Shown here piece by piece: positions 5,809-11,065 of a stretch of DNA of 11,065 bases. The position numbers were made by a program, and so were the translations under genes. How positions within the stretch are numbered: the stretch's first letter is position 1; each line of letters opens with the position of its first letter. The DNA comes from Pseudomonadota bacterium (GTDB lineage: Bacteria; Pseudomonadota; Alphaproteobacteria; Acetobacterales; Acetobacteraceae). Under the pieces are notes generated by a model that was not told where the DNA came from, searched no databases, and saw only the letters and a program-made list of their open reading frames with translations. The stretch is taken from the NCBI GenBank assembly GCA_021826485.1, contig JAKAZX010000100.1, forward strand, positions 1 to 11,065, read 5' to 3'.

Positions 5809-7017
5809 ATGGCCAATGATGCGCCACCTCCTGTCGTGGAAAGCCACGACGCCGCCGAGCTGATCGAGCATGACGCGCGCTTGCTGAGCGGTCAGCTCCA
5901 TGCGCTGCGCCAGCGCCTGTTCCCGCCAGCGGCGCAAAAGGCGTTGCGATCATTTTCCGGCAGCGAAGCCGCCGCGTGGATCGGCATCAGCGACGCCTAT
6001 CTGCGCCAGCGCGCGCTGGCCGGCGAGGTGCCCGATGCACCGAAAACACCCGGCGGGCGCCGGGTCTATACCCTGGAGCAGATCCACACCCTGCGGCGTG
6101 CCCTCAGCCGCGACGGCAGCCGTCCCTATGTGCCATGCCGGCAGGGCCGCGAGCATCTTCAGGTCATCGCCGTCACCAACTTCAAGGGCGGCTCCGGCAA
6201 GACCACCACGGCGGCGCACCTGGCCCAGTATCTGGCGTTGCGCGGCTTCCGCACGCTGGCCATCGACCTCGACCCGCAGGCCAGCCTGTCCGCGCTGTTC
6301 GGCTACCAGCCGGAAACCGATCTCGGCGCGGGGGAAACCCTGTATGGCGCCGTGCGCTACGAAGCGCCGCGCCCGCTTGGCGAGATCATTCGCCCGACCT
6401 ATTTCGCCGGCCTCGACCTCGTGCCCGGCAATCTCGAATTGCAGGAATTCGAGCATGAAACCCCCCGCGCGCTCGGTCTGCCACGGCCGGCCGACGAGCC
6501 GTTGTTCTTCGCCCGCATCGCCACCGCGCTGACGGATGTGGCCGGCCGCTACGATGTGGTCGTCATCGACTGCCCGCCACAACTCGGCTTCCTCACCCTC
6601 TCGGCCCTGTGTGCCGCCACGGGGGTGCTGGTGACGGTGCATCCGCAGATGCTCGATGTCGCCTCGATGTCCCAGTTCCTGTTGATGACGGCGGACCTGC
6701 TCGGCGTCGTGCGGCGGGCGGGCGGGCGGTTGCATCTCGATTTCCTGCGCTACCTGGTGACCAGGTTCGAACCGCAGGATGGGCCTCAGGCGCAGGTCGT
6801 CGCCTTTCTGCGCACCTTGTTCGGCCCGCGCGTGCTGACCAACGCGATGCTGAAAAGCACCGCCATTTCCGACGCGGGCCTGACCAAGCAGACGCTGTAC
6901 GAGGTCGGCCGCCAAGCGCTCGGGCGCGGCACCTATGCGCGGGCGCTCGAAGCGGCGAACGGCGTCAATCGCGAACTGGAACACCTGATCCGAACCGCAT
7001 GGGGGCGAACGACATGA
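5809..7017 (+). CDS. repA: Plasmid partitioning ATPase RepA (ParA type Ia, repABC family)
   Basis: This 402-residue protein closely follows the RepA architecture of alphaproteobacterial repABC replicons. Residues about 20-48 hold the RLFPPAAQKALRSFS region, followed by a helix-turn-helix (about 49-70) and GGRRVYTLEQI (82-92). The deviant Walker A motif is FKGGSGKTT (125-133), with the signature lysine of the Mrp/MinD class. The A' box is LAIDLDPQASLSALFGY (150-166) and Walker B is VVVIDCPPQLG (250-260). It should hydrolyse ATP on nucleoid DNA to position plasmid copies through RepB at parS, and repress its own operon. The ATG at 5809 directly follows an in-frame TAG (5806-5808), so nothing upstream can be added. 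No Shine-Dalgarno is evident. It overlaps repB by ATGA. No repC follows the pair, unlike a standard repABC operon. Confidence 0.93.
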   Translation: MANDAPPPVVESHDAAELIEHDARLLSGQLHALRQRLFPPAAQKALRSFSGSEAAAWIGISDAYLRQRALAGEVPDAPKTPGGRRVYTLEQIHTLRRALSRDGSRPYVPCRQGREHLQVIAVTNFKGGSGKTTTAAHLAQYLALRGFRTLAIDLDPQASLSALFGYQPETDLGAGETLYGAVRYEAPRPLGEIIRPTYFAGLDLVPGNLELQEFEHETPRALGLPRPADEPLFFARIATALTDVAGRYDVVVIDCPPQLGFLTLSALCAATGVLVTVHPQMLDVASMSQFLLMTADLLGVVRRAGGRLHLDFLRYLVTRFEPQDGPQAQVVAFLRTLFGPRVLTNAMLKSTAISDAGLTKQTLYEVGRQALGRGTYARALEAANGVNRELEHLIRTAWGRTT

Positions 7018-7994
7018 AGCGGCGCGACGTGGTGCAGGCGTTGCTGACCCCGACCGATCCCGCCCCGGCCGACCCGCCGCAGGTGCGTGTCGCTTCCGGC
7101 GCCGTGCGCGCGATGGGGCTGGAGATGGACCGCATCGCCGGTGACGCGCGCGACGCCGCCGCCCTGCGGGAGCGCATCGAGGCGGGTACGACGGTGCTCG
7201 ACCTGCCGACGGAGCTGGTGGACCCATCCTTCGTCTCCGACCGGCTGGCCCGCGCCGAGGATGCCGATTTCCGCCGCTTGGTGGAGAGCATGGGCGAAAG
7301 CGGCCAGCAGGTTCCCATTCTGGTCCGGCCGCATCCGGGCGCGCCGGGCCGCTACCAGATCGCCTATGGCCACCGCCGCCGCGACGCCGCCGCCGAACTC
7401 GGCCGGCCGGTGCGGGCCATCGTGCGCACCTTGTCGGACGCGGAACTGGTGATTGCGCAAGGCAAGGAGAACAGCGAGCGGCGCAACCTGTCCTTCATCG
7501 AGCGGGCGCTGTTCGCGGCCGACCTGCAACGCCGCGGCTTCGACCGCGCCACATTGCACGGCGCACTCGGGGTGCAATCGGCGGAAATGACCCGGCTGCT
7601 GGCGGTGGCTGCTGCCGTGCCGCTCGATCTGGTGCGTCGCATCGGTCCGGCGCCACGTGCCGGTCGCTTGCGGTGGCTGACCCTCGCGCGCGAGTTGGAC
7701 CAGCCGGGCGTCGCTGAAAGCCTCGCCGACCTGCTGGCGCAACCGGATGTGCGCAAACTGCCGAGCGACCGCCGCTTTGCCCTCGTGATCGATGCGCTGC
7801 GCGCGAGGCAACCGCCGGAGGCGGGCAAAACGCAGATTCTGACCGACTTCGATGGTGTGCCGATCGTGCGGATCGACCGCAGCGACGATGCGGTGCGCGT
7901 GACCTGCTTCGAGCGCAACGCCCCGGGTTTCGCCGATCTGCTGTTGCGCGACGTGGTCCAGGTGGTGAGCCGGTACCTGTCCGGCCATCGTTGA
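7014..7994 (+). CDS. repB: Plasmid partitioning protein RepB (ParB family)
   Basis: This 326-residue ParB-type protein should bind parS and recruit RepA for segregation. The N-terminal nuclease-like domain shows PSFVSDRL (71-78), SGQQVPILVRPHP (96-108) and the ParB box RYQIAYGHRRRDAA (113-126). It is followed by VIAQGKENSERRNLSFIERA (146-165), the family's conserved helix region. A helix-turn-helix follows at about 176-197 (FDRATLHGALGVQSAEMTRLLA), and a C-terminal domain probably dimerises. The start ATG (7014-7016) overlaps the repA stop as ATGA, so the genes are translationally coupled. The stop at 7994 is 12 nt before the first iteron of the downstream cluster. In a classic repABC operon this space would carry the antisense RNA and repC; here it holds iterons and the end of a convergent, unrelated initiator. 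Confidence 0.9.
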   Translation: MKRRDVVQALLTPTDPAPADPPQVRVASGAVRAMGLEMDRIAGDARDAAALRERIEAGTTVLDLPTELVDPSFVSDRLARAEDADFRRLVESMGESGQQVPILVRPHPGAPGRYQIAYGHRRRDAAAELGRPVRAIVRTLSDAELVIAQGKENSERRNLSFIERALFAADLQRRGFDRATLHGALGVQSAEMTRLLAVAAAVPLDLVRRIGPAPRAGRLRWLTLARELDQPGVAESLADLLAQPDVRKLPSDRRFALVIDALRARQPPEAGKTQILTDFDGVPIVRIDRSDDAVRVTCFERNAPGFADLLLRDVVQVVSRYLSGHR

Positions 7995-8006
7995 GACGCG
8001 ATCGGT

Positions 8007-8082
8007 GTGGACTTTGGTGCGTGCGGCCGGAACCGGGCGCCTCACCAAAGTCCACAACCGGGCGATGCCGTGGACGTTGGTG
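8007..8082. repeat. Downstream iteron cluster (3 copies) between repB and rep
   Basis: Three 13-bp copies of GTGGACTTTGGTG lie in the gap between the convergent repB and rep genes. 8007-8019 (+) is exact, 8043-8055 (-) is its exact reverse complement, and 8070-8082 (+) has one change (GTGGACGTTGGTG). The same element recurs five times on the other side of rep. No T-run follows the inverted pair, so initiator binding is more likely than termination. Confidence 0.8.
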
Positions 8083-8090
8083 AGCGGGGA

Positions 8091-9011
8091 TCAGCGCAGG
8101 GCGATTTGCCGCGGCGCGACCGGCGGCCGGCTGGGTTTGAGCAGCACGCCTGTTTCCTGGATCTCCACATCGGCGGCCGGATAGACGGCGAGGGCGAGAT
8201 TCAGCGTGTCACGCCATTTGTGCTTGAAATGGTGCAGGGCCTTGAAGCCGCCCCCGAACTGTCCCTTCAGCGCCTTCCAGGTGACGAGCTTTGGCGCGGT
8301 CAGGCTGTGCAGCCGGTAGGCCAGCCACAGATAGGCATCCAGCGCGGCCGGGTTGTTGTTGATGGCGCGGATCGCCGCCTCCTCCAGCGGCACCGGATGG
8401 CGGCGAAGCTGCTCGAAGAATCCTTCGGACAGTTTCGCGGTTTCCAGCGACAGCCGGCCCTGGCCTTCCTCGCCATCGTCGATGAACAGGGCGCGGTCCA
8501 CGATCGACTGGTTGATCAGCCCCGTGGTCTTGCCCTGTAAGTGAAAGGTGAGTCGGCAGCGGCTGATGCGCTCGGCCTGCTCCTTCACCAGCATGCCGGT
8601 CCGCCCGCCGACCGAGACGCCGATACGCCGGAGCCAGTCCCGCAGCGACCCGCCAAGTTCGATTTCTCGTGAGCCGGTCTTGAGCGCCTCGGTTTGCAGA
8701 TAGAGCAGGATCAGCCGCGCATGGCTGCCGAAGGGCACGCCGACCCATTCCAGCGGCCCATCGTCATGCGACGGCCGCCGCCCAGGCTCGACGACGAGCC
8801 GCACGCGATCGGCGGAGATTTCCCATGGCGCGTCGTCCGGCAGGCGGCGATGGGGCAGGGCGCATTGGGCCCAGCCGGAATAGACGAAACTGAAGGCGCC
8901 GTCCTCATCGCCCATGTAGAGCGACGCGGCTTCGACGATGTTACGGTCCAGCCCTGCTTCCAGGGCAGCGGCCTTGCCGTGGGCTTCAAGCAGACTGTGA
9001 ACCGTGGCCAT
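8091..9011 (-). CDS. Plasmid replication initiator, RepA (RPA/PF04796-like) family
   Basis: This 306-residue protein resembles the plasmid-encoded RepA initiator family of proteobacterial iteron plasmids. Diagnostic stretches are PFGSHARLILLYLQTEALKT (93-112), the ELGGSLRDWLRRIGVSVGGRTG block (118-139), and KEQAERISRCRLTF (143-156), which together make a winged-helix-like DNA-binding region. It should bind the iterons, open the origin and recruit host replication proteins. The start is set at the ATG at 9009-9011 (MATVHSLLEAHG), with purine-rich GGAG and AGG 7-11 nt upstream. The frame stays open to 9218, but that stretch is packed with iterons and an AT-rich segment, so it is origin and not coding. 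The gene is convergent with repAB and takes the place of repC. No symbol is given because repA is already used for the partition ATPase. Confidence 0.85.
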   Translation of the reverse strand: MATVHSLLEAHGKAAALEAGLDRNIVEAASLYMGDEDGAFSFVYSGWAQCALPHRRLPDDAPWEISADRVRLVVEPGRRPSHDDGPLEWVGVPFGSHARLILLYLQTEALKTGSREIELGGSLRDWLRRIGVSVGGRTGMLVKEQAERISRCRLTFHLQGKTTGLINQSIVDRALFIDDGEEGQGRLSLETAKLSEGFFEQLRRHPVPLEEAAIRAINNNPAALDAYLWLAYRLHSLTAPKLVTWKALKGQFGGGFKALHHFKHKWRDTLNLALAVYPAADVEIQETGVLLKPSRPPVAPRQIALR

Positions 9012-9041
9012 CCGGCGACCTGCTCCGGTTGCTGACGTGTG

Positions 9042-9070
9042 ATATTCGCAAGAGCCGTCCACTCTGTCAG
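9042..9070 (-). promoter_or_regulatory. Possible rep promoter
   Basis: On the minus strand CTGACA (9065-9070, 5 of 6 to the -35 consensus) is followed after 17 nt by GAATAT (9042-9047, a poor -10 with 3 of 6). It would give a leader of about 25 nt before the rep ATG. An iteron (9072-9084) lies just upstream of the -35, well placed for initiator autoregulation. Confidence 0.3.
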
Positions 9071-9071
9071 C

Positions 9072-9262
9072 GTGGACTTTGGTGAGGAGGCTATTTGGTA
9101 CTAGTAGAGATTCTATTATTAGCTTGTTCACCAGGGTCCACGGGATGGATCGCCGCAACCCAGGGGCATCCTGAAAGCCGCGATCACCATAGTCCACGCC
9201 GGACGCACCAGGGTCCACACGGCGGCTGTGAATCCCGAACGGCGGGGCTCACCAAAATCCAC
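9072..9262. repeat. Upstream iteron cluster (5 copies)
   Basis: Five 13-bp copies of the same element precede rep. 9072-9084 is exact and on the + strand. The other four are on the - strand relative to GTGGACTTTGGTG: 9129-9141 (CACCAGGGTCCAC), 9185-9197 (CACCATAGTCCAC), 9206-9218 (CACCAGGGTCCAC) and 9250-9262 (CACCAAAATCCAC). CACCA and TCCAC are invariant, with variation only in the three middle bases. Copies three and four start 21 bp apart, two helical turns. Confidence 0.85.
9072..9262. other. oriV: Probable origin of replication (oriV) with AT-rich unwinding region
   Basis: The iteron array together with a 36-bp AT-rich stretch at 9091-9126 (11 G/C of 36, in very GC-rich surroundings) has the layout of an iteron-type origin: initiator sites flanking a segment that melts easily. 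It adjoins the initiator gene. No convincing DnaA box was found; the nearest, TTGTTCACC at 9124-9132, matches only 7 of 9 positions. Whether replication starts here needs testing. Confidence 0.65.
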
Positions 9263-9315
9263 ACCGCAAATCCAGCCAGCGCGTGACCGTTGCGGAAATC
9301 ATACAACCATCCGCA

Positions 9316-9344
9316 TTGACCACTGTTTGCGATATCAATATCAT
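9316..9344 (+). promoter_or_regulatory. Predicted sigma-70-type promoter toward the hydrolase gene
   Basis: TTGACC (9316-9321) and TATCAT (9339-9344) are separated by 17 nt; each matches 5 of 6 consensus bases. Transcription would start near 9351. The palindrome GATAT-CA-ATATC (9331-9342) overlaps the -10 and could be a repressor site. The region is AT-rich against a GC-rich background. Confidence 0.5.
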
Positions 9345-9401
9345 TCTTCGGTAGATAGTGTCATCGTTAGGGCAGGGGCCGATCGCGAGCGCTGTTACGA
9401 T

Positions 9402-9423
9402 CCCAGCCCGCCGCCCGGCTGGG
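9402..9423 (+). promoter_or_regulatory. Leader hairpin upstream of the hydrolase gene
   Basis: CCCAGCC and GGCTGGG form a perfect 7-bp GC-rich stem with an 8-nt loop. Its right arm overlaps the G-rich stretch GGGTGGGA (9421-9428), which would be the ribosome-binding site if translation began at GTG 9433. No T-run follows, so it is not a standard terminator. Confidence 0.35.
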
Positions 9424-9540
9424 TGGGAAATCGTGCCTTTATTGGTGGAACACCGGGATAACACCGTGGTCGATCAGGCAAGGGCAGGGGCGGTTGTCGA
9501 GTTGATGCCGCGCGGACAAGCGGCGGGGCGGCGGGAAGCA

Positions 9541-11065
9541 ATGATGCGTCCGGTGTATGTCGGGCAGAATTTCGGGTGGTTGCACACCGCCGGCGCCGCG
9601 AGCGCGGGCGAGGTTGCCGTGCTCATCTGCCCGGGGCTCATCCGCGATCGGCTGGATGCGCATCATGGGCTGCGCTTGCTGGCCGATGCGCTGGCCCTGG
9701 CCGGCTATCCGGCGATGCGCTTCGACTACCCTGGCACCGGCGATGCCGCGGATGTGACCGGCGAGCCCTGGGCCGCGTGGCTCGACGGGCTGCACGCAAC
9801 GCTCGATTGGCTGCGCTCGGCCACGGGGGCGCGGCGGGTGGTGCTGGTGGGGCTGCGCGTCGGCGCGACCCTGGCGACACTTGCCGCGGAGCGGCGGGAC
9901 GATGTGGCCGCCCTTGCGCTGCTCGCGCCCGTGCTGCGCGGGCGATCCTATATCCAGCAGCTCCAGATCGAGGCGCGGTTGCAGCGCAACGAGACCTCCG
10001 CGACCGGTGCCGGGATCGAACTGCACGAGGTCTGCTTCGGCCAGGAGACGATCGAGCGTCTGACGCGGGTTGATCTGCGGCATGTGCGCCTGACGCCGGG
10101 GACGCGGGTGGGAATGTTCCTGCAGGCGCCCTCCAAGCCCGCCAGCGAGTGCGCCGAGGCCTGGGGCGGGCAGGGGAGCGAGGTTGCCGTGCTCGACTTC
10201 GAGGGCCTTGAGCCGCTGCTGCGCCACAACGACGCAGGCGAGGGCACGCCGCCCGACTTCGCCGCGCTGCTGTCGTGGTGTTGCCGCACGGTGCCCCCGC
10301 GGCCGGCGGCGAGGGTGATCGCGGAGCCATCGCCCGCGCCGGAACTTGCCGGACCTGGCTGGGTCGAGACGCCGCGCCTGTTCGGCGCGGGCTTGTTCGG
10401 CGTGCTGTGCGCGCCGGCGCGGCCGCACGGCGATCTGGCGGTGCTGATCTGCAACACCGGCCGCGATCCGCATTACGGGGTGGCGCGGTTCGGAGCCGAA
10501 TTCGCGCGGCACCTCGCGACGCTGGGCGTGCCGACGCTGCGGTTCGATTTCGCCGGACTGGGCGACAGCCAGGGGCCGGCCGGCAAGGAAACCATTCTCT
10601 CCGCGATGTTGGATACGGATCGCGGCGCCGATATCAAGTCGGCGGTCGATCTGCTGGCGGGTCTTGGCTATCGCCGCATTGTCATGCAGGGAAATTGCTC
10701 CGGCGCCTATCATGCGCTGCGGGCGGCCGTGGACGAACCGCGCGTCACGGGTTTGCTGCTGCTCAATCTTCCTGTGTTCGAGTGGCAGGTCGGTGAGACA
10801 CCGGATTTCATGCATCGCAAGACGATGAAGCCCAGCCACTACCTGGCGCGGCTTATCAGCCGCGAGGACTGGGTCAGGTTGCTGCGCGGGGGATTCGATC
10901 TGCGAGACATCGTCCGCGCGCAGGCCAAGCGCGCGTTCCAGCGCGGGCAGGGCATCGTGCTGCGTGCGGCCGAACGGCACGGCTGGATCCCGCCGCAGAG
11001 CGCGGGACGCCGCGCCCTGCGGCGGCTGGCGCTGCGCGGTGTGCGCACGCTGTTCCTGTTCGCCA
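9541..11065 (+). CDS. Tandem alpha/beta-hydrolase protein, cut by right edge
   Basis: A 508-residue open frame with two alpha/beta-hydrolase domains runs off the window. Domain 1 (about 1-245) has VAVLICPG (25-32), FDYPGTGD (61-68) and the elbow VGLRVGATLA (103-112). Domain 2 (about 275 onward) has LAVLICNTG (299-307), FDFAGLGDS (335-343) and the elbow QGNCSGAY (383-390). The Ser expected at each nucleophile position is Arg106 and Cys386. GLRxGA elbows and Cys elbows are what I know from the two hydrolases of exosortase A loci (TIGR03101 and TIGR03100), so this looks like a fusion of similar proteins. Lipid or polysaccharide acyl chemistry is inferred. The start is uncertain: ATG 9541 or 9544 is favoured by homology-like MRPVYVGQ and codon use, and GTG 9433 is possible. 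The second domain carries a basic, partly helical stretch after about residue 420, and the C-terminus is missing. Confidence 0.78.
   Translation, partial: MMRPVYVGQNFGWLHTAGAASAGEVAVLICPGLIRDRLDAHHGLRLLADALALAGYPAMRFDYPGTGDAADVTGEPWAAWLDGLHATLDWLRSATGARRVVLVGLRVGATLATLAAERRDDVAALALLAPVLRGRSYIQQLQIEARLQRNETSATGAGIELHEVCFGQETIERLTRVDLRHVRLTPGTRVGMFLQAPSKPASECAEAWGGQGSEVAVLDFEGLEPLLRHNDAGEGTPPDFAALLSWCCRTVPPRPAARVIAEPSPAPELAGPGWVETPRLFGAGLFGVLCAPARPHGDLAVLICNTGRDPHYGVARFGAEFARHLATLGVPTLRFDFAGLGDSQGPAGKETILSAMLDTDRGADIKSAVDLLAGLGYRRIVMQGNCSGAYHALRAAVDEPRVTGLLLLNLPVFEWQVGETPDFMHRKTMKPSHYLARLISREDWVRLLRGGFDLRDIVRAQAKRAFQRGQGIVLRAAERHGWIPPQSAGRRALRRLALRGVRTLFLFA

Larger units (their letters stand above)
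9263..9540. other. Intergenic leader region between the origin and the hydrolase gene
   Basis: These 278 bases carry no convincing gene. They hold a promoter-like element (9316-9344), a small palindrome GATAT-CA-ATATC (9331-9342) and a 7-bp hairpin (9402-9423). An in-frame extension of the downstream gene from GTG 9433 is possible, but it uses fewer G/C-ending codons than the body of the gene. Confidence 0.5.

Noticed and set aside
8007..8055. A bidirectional terminator between repB and rep
   Set aside because: The exact inverted pair could fold, but the loop is 23 nt, there is no T-run, and the arms match the iterons on the other side of rep.
9124..9132. A DnaA box beside the AT-rich segment
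   Set aside because: TTGTTCACC matches TTATNCACA at only 7 of 9 positions and overlaps an iteron.
9012..9218. A 69-residue N-terminal extension of the initiator up to an ATG at 9218
   Set aside because: The extension would be translated from iterons and the AT-rich segment, with atypical codon use. The ATG at 9011 begins a sequence of normal composition.
9605..10196. A repeated 17-nt word (GCGAGGTTGCCGTGCTC) inside the hydrolase gene
   Set aside because: The copies encode EVAVL in positions that are not equivalent in the two domains, so coincidence of codon use is more likely than a functional repeat.
9439..10980. A 513-codon minus-strand frame opposite the hydrolase
   Set aside because: It is a long open frame caused by high GC, with His/Arg/Gln-rich low-complexity translation and no motif. 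The plus strand shows two clear hydrolase domains.

Overview
The window is uniformly GC-rich, with strongly G/C-ending codons and alphaproteobacterial-type genes. A RepABC-type partition pair, a RepA-superfamily initiator and methionine genes together suggest a large plasmid or chromid of an alphaproteobacterium. Acetobacteraceae is my best guess, but this is inference because no taxonomic marker is present. I see no tRNA, rRNA, CRISPR array, transposase or IS end.

Layout. (1) 1-2832, all leftward: metY, then metA, then the start of an adenylate-forming (AMP-binding) ligase that runs off the left edge. metY and metA look translationally linked and could be co-transcribed with the ligase. (2) 2833-3049: a divergent intergenic region with short palindromes. 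(3) 3050-5685: a PAP2-like membrane protein (rightward), a group II PLP-dependent decarboxylase (leftward, 3 nt from the PAP2 stop) and a six-helix membrane protein (rightward, divergent from the decarboxylase). (4) 5686-9262: the plasmid backbone. It holds a candidate parS palindrome, an operator-like inverted repeat touching the repA ATG, and repA-repB (ParA/ParB type, ATGA overlap). A short iteron cluster follows, then a convergent replication initiator gene and a second, larger iteron cluster with an AT-rich stretch that looks like the origin. (5) 9263-11065: a promoter-like element with a small palindrome and a leader hairpin, then a gene with two fused alpha/beta-hydrolase domains, cut by the right edge.

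How it works together. RepA and RepB should segregate the replicon using the parS-like site upstream of repA. The initiator, which replaces the RepC expected after repAB, should bind the GTGGACTTTGGTG iterons on both sides of its own gene. The cargo is methionine biosynthesis (sulfhydrylation of an acylated homoserine), an amino-acid decarboxylase and membrane/lipid-type functions.

The most interesting points are the hybrid replicon with iterons flanking rep, the parS-like site and the inverted repeat at the repA start. The tandem hydrolase is also notable because its two nucleophile elbows carry Arg and Cys instead of Ser. That pattern recalls the two hydrolases associated with exosortase A loci.
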